A DNA stretch of 36,656 nucleotides from a virus. The position numbers and the translations under genes are program-made. The notes below the pieces were generated by a model. That model made no database searches. It saw only the letters and a program-made list of their open reading frames with translations, and was not told the DNA's origin. The DNA is taken from positions 1 to 36,656 of IMG/VR virus record IMGVR_UViG_3300022752_000192. The stretch is one strand, 5' to 3'. Every line of letters begins with the position of its first letter. Position 1 is the first letter of the stretch. Shown one piece after another: positions 14,163 to 21,836 of this stretch.

Positions 14163-15833
14163 TCAGAAACTCCACCCCGTATCTAGGTTTTCGCCTCCCG
14201 TCATCTTCCAAGACGTACCACGACCGTCCACAAAGCCTGTTTCCGTGCTGCCGTCATTCACAAATCCGAAGGGTGTCATCTCCTCTTCCAGTGCCTTTAT
14301 CTGATCCTCGTACAGGTCTTTGCGGATATCACTGCCCGTGATCTGTTTGAAATATGCCTGTGTGGTAAGCCATCCAAACAGCACCAGAGTCATTACCAAG
14401 TCATCGTGGTGGTTTTCTTCGGCTTCAAAGGAATCGCCTTTGGCTACAAACGAGCAGAACTCGTCTACTGTGTTAAAGTCCTCCACGATGAGTTTGGTGT
14501 CCTCAACGAGGTTTTTCAAAATAGAGCAACCGATCCGCTTTACGGCAGTGGAGGTCTTTACCCCTTTCATGGAAGACCCCTTGGCACCGAAACCTCCGTT
14601 CACCACCTGTCCTTTGCGTCCCTGGGTGGACACATAAATCACATTGTCGTATTCCAGTTCATCGTGCAGAATGTCTGCCACCTGACCGCCGATGTCGTTT
14701 ACCTCCACCAGACAGTACGCATTGTTGTACTGCCGCAGTATGGGGTAGATGGCATTAGGATACAACATGGGCGGCATCTCGTTGTTGCGAAATGTTGCCA
14801 CCACCCGATACGGCATGGCAGACACATCAATAACGGAAAATGCGTGGTAGTCCAAACCCTGCCCACGCGCCGTGTCCACAACTGTGATGTATTTGTGGTC
14901 GGGGACGGGTTTGTGATACACCCGTAGTCCCTCTCCGTTCCAATACTCGGGAGTACGGTACACCATGCACTTCAGTTTTTCGGGATGCACAAGGGTGTGC
15001 ATGGAGCCAAGGAACTCGCACTCGAACTCCGTGCGGAACTGCTCTTCGCTGGTGTTCGCAATGGTCTGCTTTTTCCACGCATCATCACGACCAGGCACAT
15101 CGCTCCAATGCACCTCCATCGGCACATACTCGTTCTTGCCCTCTTCGCCTGGCTTCTTGTTCGCGTTCACCCAAAAGCGGTAGAACATATTCAAGCCCTT
15201 CGGCGTTGAAATGATCGTCACCTTCGTGCTTTGACCGCTGGTGATCGTTGGGTACACGGACGAGAAGAACTCTTCCGCGACATTCTGCGGCACATACGCA
15301 AACTCGTCAAGGAAGATGTAGTTGAACGATCCACCACGCACCGCAGACGATGATGTGGCGGATGCAAGAATCTTGGAGCCGTTCTCCAGTACGATGGAAC
15401 CCTTGTTCCACTCCACCACGCCCTGCTGCAACCACATGGGCAGGTACTCATACGCCAACTGCAAACGCCCGAGCAGTTCGCGTGCCGTGGTCAACTTGTT
15501 CGCAAGAATCGCAACGCTCATGCTCTGATTGAACAGCACATAGTGGAGCAGATACGCGATGATCGTGGTGGATTTACCTGTCTGACGGGGAAGTTTGCCG
15601 ATCACGAAGCGGTTTTCGTGAATGGTACGGATCATCTCCTCCTGATAGTCATACGGCTCAAACGGCACCAACCCCTTGTCAAGAGACACGATCTTCACAT
15701 AGTTCTTGATGAAGTACAGAGGGTCTTGTGAGCATTTCACATACTCCTCAATCTGCTCGGGCGAGAAGTTGACATTCACTCCCGCTGCCTTCAGATTGGA
15801 GTTGCCCAAATACTTCGTGCTTTTCTTACTCAC
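14163..15833 (-). CDS. 17: Large terminase subunit gp17
   Basis: ATP-driven DNA packaging motor and headful nuclease. In the 556-aa product (T4: 610 aa) the Walker A-type loop is PRQTGKST (residues 82-89), Walker B is IFLDE (173-177), with the C-motif-like IISTPKG at 207-213. The RNase H-like nuclease half starts at VVDTARGQGLDYH; its acidic residues are Asp320, Glu377 (VEVND) and Asp477/478 (HHDDLVM), equivalent to the T4 triad. The start is a GTG at 15833 lying inside the end of gp16 (8-base overlap); there is no nearby ATG in frame. Overlap implies coupled synthesis of the two subunits. Confidence 0.96.
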   Translation of the reverse strand: MSKKSTKYLGNSNLKAAGVNVNFSPEQIEEYVKCSQDPLYFIKNYVKIVSLDKGLVPFEPYDYQEEMIRTIHENRFVIGKLPRQTGKSTTIIAYLLHYVLFNQSMSVAILANKLTTARELLGRLQLAYEYLPMWLQQGVVEWNKGSIVLENGSKILASATSSSAVRGGSFNYIFLDEFAYVPQNVAEEFFSSVYPTITSGQSTKVTIISTPKGLNMFYRFWVNANKKPGEEGKNEYVPMEVHWSDVPGRDDAWKKQTIANTSEEQFRTEFECEFLGSMHTLVHPEKLKCMVYRTPEYWNGEGLRVYHKPVPDHKYITVVDTARGQGLDYHAFSVIDVSAMPYRVVATFRNNEMPPMLYPNAIYPILRQYNNAYCLVEVNDIGGQVADILHDELEYDNVIYVSTQGRKGQVVNGGFGAKGSSMKGVKTSTAVKRIGCSILKNLVEDTKLIVEDFNTVDEFCSFVAKGDSFEAEENHHDDLVMTLVLFGWLTTQAYFKQITGSDIRKDLYEDQIKALEEEMTPFGFVNDGSTETGFVDGRGTSWKMTGGENLDTGWSF

Positions 15834-16323
15834 TGTTCTTGTCTTCCTCTATGGTGTCACGCACATCGGGTCGGTTGTCAAACGCCTTCGTAGACGACCG
15901 AGCAGAGTTGATGATGTCCTGTAGTTCCTTTGTGGAACCCACATAGATGGACTGATTCGTTGTTGTGTTGTTTGTCACGCTCTGATCAATCTTGCGGATG
16001 GTCTTCACGCGATTGTGCAAGTCCATGAGTTCGCGGTTGGTTTCCGAAAGCGTCTTGATCATCTGTGCCACGACCTCGTATGCACGGGGTGAGTCGCCTT
16101 CCTGTGCCACCGCAATCACGCCGTCAAGGGCATTCTTGCCCATGTCAACCAGTTCTTTTAGGTTGTCGCGTACAATCTGGTAGTCTGTCTTGAGGTCTTT
16201 CTCAAGTCGCTCGTCAGTGAGCGGAACAGGATCAACCTTTACCACCACCGCATTTGGAGGCACGGAAACAGGAACCGTTGGCTCTGCACCAAGAGCCTGT
16301 TCTATATTTTCAAATCCACTCAT
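15826..16323 (-). CDS. 16: Small terminase subunit gp16
   Basis: Regulates gp17 and recognises DNA for packaging; in T4 it forms rings. The 165-aa product equals T4 gp16 in length (164 aa). The core at residues ~47-110 is typical: DYQIVRDNLKELVDMGKNAL, AQEGDSPRAYEVVAQMIKTL and NRELMDLHNRVK, which form the central coiled-coil helices. The ends are likely flexible. The ATG at 16323 has AAGGAG upstream and lies 10 bases after gp15; the stop overlaps gp17. Confidence 0.92.
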   Translation of the reverse strand: MSGFENIEQALGAEPTVPVSVPPNAVVVKVDPVPLTDERLEKDLKTDYQIVRDNLKELVDMGKNALDGVIAVAQEGDSPRAYEVVAQMIKTLSETNRELMDLHNRVKTIRKIDQSVTNNTTTNQSIYVGSTKELQDIINSARSSTKAFDNRPDVRDTIEEDKNSE

Positions 16324-16333
16324 GGTCTACTCC

Positions 16334-17203
16334 TTATATGTCCCAATCCACAGTTATGCCACCAGCAGACATACCCTCCGCGTATGTGGTTCCGCCTCCA
16401 GACTGTGCTTGGTATACCTTTGCATACGGACTGTAATCGTTTGCATTGGAACTTGCTCCGCTTGGTCCAGATATTCCAACAAACACATCTCCATACACAG
16501 ACTGTGCAAGCGTGTCTCCAGGATAGTAGGTGACTCCACCAACAAAATCGTCTCCAAACACCCCAGCATTCCACAATCCTGCTTGTGCCACGCGAATTTC
16601 TTTGTAGTTCTTCTTTGCACCAAACAGGTACGTCTTCATTGTGAAATTTAGAGTGAAAATAATAGAGCGACGAGTCTCAAAATCGCCCTCGTAGTCCTCT
16701 TCAGATGAAACCGAGTTCAGATAGATGGGAACATCCACCTTGCGGTTGATATCGTCAAAATTGATCGTGACCACGAACTCGGGGGTAAAAAATGGAAGTA
16801 TTTGCTCCACGATACGCAGACCGTCTTCCATGTTGCGAACGTAAATATAAAGCGCGAAATCAATATTGTACGGCACTTCTGAAAACGTGTAGTCCACCCC
16901 ACTCGGGTACGAAACCGAAGGGCGAACCATGTTTCGTGACAAACTGTTGCGCTTGCGGGCAGAATCGTAAACATATCCTGTGATCTCAAACGCCATGCGT
17001 GGCAGCACAATCTGATTGGGATTGGAGAAATTTGGTTCTCCTGAAAGACGCACCTTGTACTTTTCCTTTGGTGCATATGAAATAGGCACAAGCATGGTCT
17101 TCGTGCCGCTGCTCTCTGCCTTGTCAATGTAAATCTGATTGAACAGGGAGCCGAAGGCAACCACCATGCGGCGAATGGAACCGTTGTAGAAGTTTGTGAA
17201 CAT
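16334..17203 (-). CDS. 15: Tail sheath stabiliser / tail terminator gp15
   Basis: Caps the tail at the head-proximal end and joins it to the neck. The 289-aa product (T4: 272 aa) opens FTNFYNGSIRRMVVAFGSLF, the family's usual start, then MLVPISYAPKEKYKVRL, QIVLPRMAFEITGYVYDS, PYNIDFALYIYVRNMEDGL, QILPFFTPEFVVTIN, and RRSIIFTLNFTMKTYLFG. The last ~60 residues are Gly/Ser-rich. Its ATG shares a base with the stop of the homing endonuclease (TAATG); in relatives it would directly follow gp14, so this junction is probably shaped by the insertion. Confidence 0.92.
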   Translation of the reverse strand: MFTNFYNGSIRRMVVAFGSLFNQIYIDKAESSGTKTMLVPISYAPKEKYKVRLSGEPNFSNPNQIVLPRMAFEITGYVYDSARKRNSLSRNMVRPSVSYPSGVDYTFSEVPYNIDFALYIYVRNMEDGLRIVEQILPFFTPEFVVTINFDDINRKVDVPIYLNSVSSEEDYEGDFETRRSIIFTLNFTMKTYLFGAKKNYKEIRVAQAGLWNAGVFGDDFVGGVTYYPGDTLAQSVYGDVFVGISGPSGASSNANDYSPYAKVYQAQSGGGTTYAEGMSAGGITVDWDI

Positions 17204-17934
17204 TAGTAACCAACCTCATAACCTTCAGCGATAAGCGCATTCCACCTTTCGCTGTCTGGTAGTGCCATCTTTCTCGTTCCGTCTTTTTTCAGATATTTGA
17301 TGCCTCGCTTGGCATCTCGTATCTTTTGAATGTGAACAAGATTATTCATGGCATTGTTCTCTCTCATTTTCTGCTTTGTTTCATCGGTATGACATTTACC
17401 ATGCATACCGATTTTTTTCTCTTTCTGCAATCTCTTGGTATTGTCAGAAATCCTTTTCCTGTATTCCTCTGATCGCGGATTCTCTTTGTAGTATTCTTTC
17501 ATCGCAATAGAAGTAGATTTGCTTATCTTCTTCTTATGTTCTTCTGATAGAGTCTTTCCTCTGCTCCACTTACCAAAATCAGGATTTGCTTTATTTTTCT
17601 TGCTTATCTTCTGCCCAACCGAAAGTCTACTTTCCTTGTTGTGCCACCATAGATTGTTTGTTGTGGAAAAATTGAGGTTGTAGAATTTGTTTTTGCTCTT
17701 GCTCGCTGCCATCTCCAACCAACGATTTTCTACAATCAGTAACTGCTCTCGGTTTTCCGTTTTCTCTAATATTCTTCGCCTGAAGTCGGTTGATCTTCTT
17801 CTGTACGCATCTCTCATCCTATTGGAAGAGCAGATATATCCATCACATTCTGTACCCCAATGAGAACCAATGTAATACATTTTTCGTTTGCAGTCTTTCC
17901 AAATGTACACGAATCCATATTTTTGTGGTTCCAT
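17203..17934 (-). CDS. GIY-YIG homing endonuclease with NUMOD3-type repeats
   Basis: Free-standing homing endonuclease of the kind that spreads by cutting phage genomes lacking it. In the 243-aa product the GIY-YIG core is GFVYIW (residues 7-12) and YYIGSHWG (20-27); Arg residues at 39-48 and Glu69 (LIVENRWL) fit the catalytic Arg and metal-binding Glu. The rest is very Lys/Arg-rich and carries NUMOD3-like DNA-binding motifs: WSRGKTLSEEHKKKISKS (123-140), a related stretch at 154-170 and GMHGKCHTDETKQKM (176-190). I chose the ATG at 17934, with AGGAG seven bases upstream. It splits the gp14-gp15 pair. Two sampled 60-base lines are 38% G+C, against 53% for a line in gp14, a sign of transfer. 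Confidence 0.9.
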   Translation of the reverse strand: MEPQKYGFVYIWKDCKRKMYYIGSHWGTECDGYICSSNRMRDAYRRRSTDFRRRILEKTENREQLLIVENRWLEMAASKSKNKFYNLNFSTTNNLWWHNKESRLSVGQKISKKNKANPDFGKWSRGKTLSEEHKKKISKSTSIAMKEYYKENPRSEEYRKRISDNTKRLQKEKKIGMHGKCHTDETKQKMRENNAMNNLVHIQKIRDAKRGIKYLKKDGTRKMALPDSERWNALIAEGYEVGY

Positions 17935-17972
17935 GAACATACTCCTCAAGAATATGTATAAAACCGAGTGTT

Positions 17973-18857
17973 TCAGTAACCCCCCTCACTAAAAGGATCA
18001 CTCTCGGTGAAATCAAAGATGTCGTCACGCTTCTGCTCCAGTTCCAACTGCTCGTTGTCCTGCTGCTCCTGATGCGTGGCGCGAATAGTTGTGTCGTAGA
18101 TGCCAACGATGGGATATGACGCACCGCTAACAAGTCCCACAAGGATGTCTCCCACCTCAAACACACCTTCCTGCTTGTTGATTCGCATGGACTGGGATCC
18201 AGCCACAGGAACGGTGTACTCGTTGACGCGCCCGTAGGCGTGCTTGTCTGCGGTGGTTCCCGTGTAGACCTCTTCTCCCAGAATGTATGTTCCTGATCCG
18301 CTGCCGAGCGTGATGCCGATGAGGTAATCCGATGCAATGTTCATTACCGCGTCCAGTGCAGACTCGCCAGTGTCTATCTTCTCGCTGGAATACTTGAATG
18401 CTTCACACGAAAGTTTGAATGAATACCGATCACCGCCTGGATAGAACGGATTGTCGTGCTTCACAAACTTGATTTCAAACATGGTGTACGGATAGTCAAA
18501 GTAGATGATGTCGCCTTCGCGCGGGCGACCGTTCTTCTGAATCTCGGGATGGTGTCCCATCACATCCATGAACCGCTTACGGGACACGATGAATGTGGCG
18601 GAATCCTTTACATCAAGACCGAACCGCGACATCTCGGAGTCGCCTTCAAATCCATCCGCGTTCTCAAGGTACATCTCTATGCGGTTCGCATCCAAAAACT
18701 CTGAAACCTCTTCTCCGAGAATGAGGTCTTCCGTCACCTTCTCGCGTGGAATGTACACCATCTCGTGACCGTGTATCTTGATCGCCTCGGTCGTGAGTGA
18801 TTCAATAAGCGTTTGTTCGCCTTTCTTGTTCCTGCGAAAATACGGATTGACTGTCAT
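17973..18857 (-). CDS. 14: Neck protein gp14
   Basis: Head-completion protein that, with gp13, closes the portal and allows tail joining. The 294-aa product (T4: 256 aa) begins MTVNPYFRRNKKGEQTLIES and continues with IKIHGHEMVYIPRE, LILGEEVSEFLDA and a RIEMYLENADGFEGDSE stretch that is diagnostic of the family, then DIIYFDYPYTMFEIKFV and DRYSFKLSCEAFKYSSE. The C-terminus is polar and Gln/Glu-rich. It lies two bases after gp13. The homing endonuclease follows after a 38-base gap containing TATACATA, a one-mismatch match to the T4 late consensus. Confidence 0.92.
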   Translation of the reverse strand: MTVNPYFRRNKKGEQTLIESLTTEAIKIHGHEMVYIPREKVTEDLILGEEVSEFLDANRIEMYLENADGFEGDSEMSRFGLDVKDSATFIVSRKRFMDVMGHHPEIQKNGRPREGDIIYFDYPYTMFEIKFVKHDNPFYPGGDRYSFKLSCEAFKYSSEKIDTGESALDAVMNIASDYLIGITLGSGSGTYILGEEVYTGTTADKHAYGRVNEYTVPVAGSQSMRINKQEGVFEVGDILVGLVSGASYPIVGIYDTTIRATHQEQQDNEQLELEQKRDDIFDFTESDPFSEGGY

Positions 18858-18859
18858 GG

Positions 18860-19624
18860 TTATCCCGTAATGAAGTCGGGCGGCTCTTGATACTTCAACA
18901 GCACCTCTTCTTCAATGTTCTGTATTGCTGTGGTGGCTTCCTCGTACAGCCGCGCACCATTGAATGTAATATTGCCTGGCATGGGAATGCCTTCAAACTT
19001 GGACAGGTTTGCTCCCCACTGCTGCTTGATAAGGGCGGTAGCGTATTTCTTCAGCATGGGATCGTTCCACGCCTCGCTGTATTCCTCTGGATCAACCACC
19101 GCAAATCCCTCAACAAGAATGTACTGACCAGGCGCAAAATCCGTCCAGTTCATGTCCATCTGCAACTTGTTCTTGTACTTGTTGAACCGAATCTGCTTTT
19201 CGGGATCAAGCAGTTGCTGCAACATCTCAATATACTGCATGGTGGACACATAGTAGTTCATGTTCATGTTGCCTGTGCGGAGTCCGTAGAAGTCCGTCAG
19301 TGCCATCTGATAGCGAATGTTGAAAATGTTGTTGATCTGTAGGTTGAAGCCGATCTGAAACACCCGCGTGATGTTTGCAATCTGCGGTCCGTTTGGATCA
19401 AGAGAATTCGTGTCAATGTACTGATTGGTAATGTCCTGCTGCGTGATCTGATACTTCCAGTACTGTCGCTGCATACCAAGCGAGTTCCAGTCATTAAAGT
19501 ATTGGATAGCCTGATCAATGCGGTCTTCCACCTGGGAATCGTCCACATTGATCTCAATAACAGGCGCACCAAGAGCGCGTAGGCAGTATTCCTTGAACTC
19601 TTGTCGGGTTGTTGGTCTAGCCAT
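18860..19624 (-). CDS. 13: Neck protein gp13
   Basis: Head-completion neck protein acting with gp14. The 254-aa product starts MARPTTRQEFKEYCLRALG with APVIEINVDDSQVEDRIDQA next, the family's conserved opening, then YQITQQDITNQYI, YVSTMQYIEMLQQLL and C-terminal VDPEEYSEAWND, IKQQWGANLSKF and LPGNITFNG-type MPGNITFNGARLYEEA. I start at the ATG at 19624, with GGAGG five bases upstream. A longer reading would begin at a GTG that lies next to the Shine-Dalgarno sequence itself. A CTAAATAG motif lies 17 bases upstream, so gp13 may begin a late transcription unit. Confidence 0.94.
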   Translation of the reverse strand: MARPTTRQEFKEYCLRALGAPVIEINVDDSQVEDRIDQAIQYFNDWNSLGMQRQYWKYQITQQDITNQYIDTNSLDPNGPQIANITRVFQIGFNLQINNIFNIRYQMALTDFYGLRTGNMNMNYYVSTMQYIEMLQQLLDPEKQIRFNKYKNKLQMDMNWTDFAPGQYILVEGFAVVDPEEYSEAWNDPMLKKYATALIKQQWGANLSKFEGIPMPGNITFNGARLYEEATTAIQNIEEEVLLKYQEPPDFITG

Positions 19625-19640
19625 CTGTTCCTCCACTAAA

Positions 19641-19648
19641 CTATTTAG
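19641..19648 (-). promoter_or_regulatory. CTAAATAG late-promoter-like motif before gp13
   Basis: Minus strand CTAAATAG (19648-19641) ends 17 bases before the gp13 ATG, in the gap after the 90-residue gene. Same octamer and spacing as before gp19. Likely gp55-dependent by analogy with T4. Confidence 0.55.
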
Positions 19649-19660
19649 AAGAACAGGGTA

Positions 19661-19933
19661 TTACCTTCCGTTCTCTTCTGCTTGTAATCGTACAGACAAT
19701 CGTGCAAGTTCGCCTTCTCGTTCGCAGATATCGTCACAATACGGACACACTTTAGGCAAATACAGAGTGTTTGCTCCATCTGTTATGTAGTGTGCGGATC
19801 CGCGTTTGTAAATTCTAGTATGAAACCCAAAAGGAACCGAGTAATTGGGCAAAAACTTCAGGAAGTGTTGCATGGGATAACATCTTCCGTTTACTGTAAT
19901 CTGCCCTTCCATTCCGTAGTGTATTAATTGCAC
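19661..19933 (-). CDS. Small protein of unknown function with a cysteine cluster
   Basis: A 90-codon frame between the LamG protein and gp13, in line with its neighbours and filling the gap. I do not recognise the family. The product has an aromatic N-terminal half (QHFLKFLPNYSVPFGFHTRIY) and a CPYCDDIC cluster near residues 63-70, then a short helix with REGELARLSVRLQAEE. Three close cysteines could bind a metal, but a fourth ligand is not obvious. The start is GTG at 19933 with GGGGGA about nine bases upstream; the ATG at 19912 is possible but has no ribosome site. Confidence 0.6.
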   Translation of the reverse strand: MQLIHYGMEGQITVNGRCYPMQHFLKFLPNYSVPFGFHTRIYKRGSAHYITDGANTLYLPKVCPYCDDICEREGELARLSVRLQAEENGR

Positions 19934-19953
19934 GACTCATTATCCCCCAAAGT

Positions 19954-21819
19954 TTATTTCAATGATAAGATTCCTCTTGGATTCGTGCTGTACCTGCTTT
20001 CGGAGCGGTTGTAGGTTTTTGTGACTTTGCTTTCAGGATTTAGCACGATGTCTGGATACTGAGATCCACTAAACGGAGCCAGTTTCTGAACAAATGAAGG
20101 TCGTGTAAGACCAGGAATTGACCGCACTGATGAAATGGTGCTGCTTCCAAGCACGGCAGAACGAACCGAAGCAGTGTCCTGATACGCAGCAGAGTAGTAC
20201 GTGACCGCATCAAGGTACAGTTTGGTGATCGCTGTCCCCGACATGGTTACGGTTACTCCTTCTGCCGTCTGTATGTTGAACTGTTCGCCGCTATTTCCCG
20301 AGCCAACAACGTAGTCATTCAGGCTTCGGAGAGTATCAATATTGTACTTGGTGGGAACAAAACTAAAAGACCCTGCGGTGTAGTGTCCGGAATATAGATT
20401 TGGAAAATCTCCAGACGCACCAGTGGTTCCGTTCATGCCACTAGTTACACCAAGCAGAAAGTAAAGGGTGTTGTCTACTAGTTGCGATTTTGCGGAGCGT
20501 GCTTGAGCAACAGTGAGCAACTGTTCCACACCAGAAACAACACAGCACGCTCCACTTTCGTATCCAAATATAGGTCCAGCACCACACACACCGTGTACAG
20601 CATGACCCGAACACACACCCGCAAAAACTGTTACGCCGTGAACGGTATCCTGTAGCGTAACAATGTTTCCTGTGTACAGTAAGTCTGATGAAGTATTCCT
20701 CACAGCCGAAAGGTGACCAATGTTAGACAGTACTTTTGCGGACACATCACACGGAAAATACGATGTGCCAACTGGTCCGTCCATGCTTAGTGCAGCAATA
20801 GTGTACTGTCCCGCCTCTTGGTTTTCTGTTGGAACCGTGTAGGTTGTTCCGTGACCAATTCCGCGAAGAGCAGCAGATGAAGTTCCCCCGCTAATAATGA
20901 GGTTGTCTATGTAACCCTTGAACGGATACGCACCAGAGGGACCGCCACCCACAGAAAAGGGAGCAGAAGTTCTTCGGAAAGAGCCAGACAAACCTGTTAT
21001 CTGACCAATTCTGTTGCCATTCCAGTAAGTAGACACACAACCGGATCCTCCAGAATTGCTGTACGCGAACGCAAAGTGATGCCACGATCCAAGAAGAACA
21101 GAACTGCTGTTTGAAGTAGAGGCATCAACAACGGTTGCAACAAAACCCGCAAGAGTTCTGCCTTGATCCGCCACCTTTAACTGAAACTTCTTGCTGCTGT
21201 TGTCGTATTCCATCAAAAACGAATCGTTCACCGAATCCACCGTGCCACCCTGCACTTTTGCCACCACAATTGGATCATAGTATCCAGATGGGTCTTCATC
21301 CATATACAGAAATCCAGACACCAATAAATGGTCAAGTGTTGCGCCCACCGAATAGGTGTAATCGTTCACCGTTATTGCACCAGCAGATTCGGACAAAAGT
21401 GGAGAACCAGCAAATTGTGCACATCTAAATCCAGCGTTTCCTTTAATCGTTCCTCCGCCAATGTTTTCTGCCACAACAGGAGTGTACGCAGAATCCGTTA
21501 TTCCTCCAGATGTGTACACATTTACTACGGTTGCCGTGATTGGACTCTGAAACGCCAACTCGCCCGAAGAAAACTTACCGTACACGGTTCCTGTTATCTT
21601 TTGTTCTGTTTGTGGAGGTAAAGATACAGTTACAGAAGCCGTTGTTCCATCAATTCTAGCAATTGTGGTCTGGGCAGACAGAGGAGAAAAACTAGCGTCA
21701 ACCACATACGGTATCTGCCCAAAATAGTCGTTTGCCTGAAACGAAGAATCATCAAACGGATAGATTGTATCTTCAATCAGTCCCGTTACAGAATTTACTA
21801 GTAGTAGTTTTTTTGCCAT
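19954..21819 (-). CDS. Tail/fibre-associated protein with LamG-type lectin domain
   Basis: The 621-aa product has a concanavalin-A-like laminin-G fold at residues ~128-311. Evidence is FRCAQFAGSPLLS at its start, the FLMEYDNSSKKFQLKV strand pair, the hallmark GSWHHFAFAYS (244-254), YWNGNRIGQITGL and the closing FKGYIDNLIISGG. Such domains bind glycans. The N-terminal 120 residues look like beta-sandwich material, and the C-terminal 300 residues are Ser/Gly/Thr-rich beta structure with several Cys (GHAVHGVCGAG, GACCVVSG). It sits in the fibre cassette, so a host-surface binding role is likely. No clear Shine-Dalgarno sequence precedes the ATG. Precise virion location unknown. Confidence 0.65.
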   Translation of the reverse strand: MAKKLLLVNSVTGLIEDTIYPFDDSSFQANDYFGQIPYVVDASFSPLSAQTTIARIDGTTASVTVSLPPQTEQKITGTVYGKFSSGELAFQSPITATVVNVYTSGGITDSAYTPVVAENIGGGTIKGNAGFRCAQFAGSPLLSESAGAITVNDYTYSVGATLDHLLVSGFLYMDEDPSGYYDPIVVAKVQGGTVDSVNDSFLMEYDNSSKKFQLKVADQGRTLAGFVATVVDASTSNSSSVLLGSWHHFAFAYSNSGGSGCVSTYWNGNRIGQITGLSGSFRRTSAPFSVGGGPSGAYPFKGYIDNLIISGGTSSAALRGIGHGTTYTVPTENQEAGQYTIAALSMDGPVGTSYFPCDVSAKVLSNIGHLSAVRNTSSDLLYTGNIVTLQDTVHGVTVFAGVCSGHAVHGVCGAGPIFGYESGACCVVSGVEQLLTVAQARSAKSQLVDNTLYFLLGVTSGMNGTTGASGDFPNLYSGHYTAGSFSFVPTKYNIDTLRSLNDYVVGSGNSGEQFNIQTAEGVTVTMSGTAITKLYLDAVTYYSAAYQDTASVRSAVLGSSTISSVRSIPGLTRPSFVQKLAPFSGSQYPDIVLNPESKVTKTYNRSESRYSTNPRGILSLK

Positions 21820-21836
21820 TGGTGCAGGTGGTTGGG

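Noticed and set aside
19837-19943. Short alternative frame from ATG 19943 overlapping the 90-residue gene
   Set aside because: It stops after about 35 codons and shows no feature; the longer overlapping frame fits the gene spacing better.
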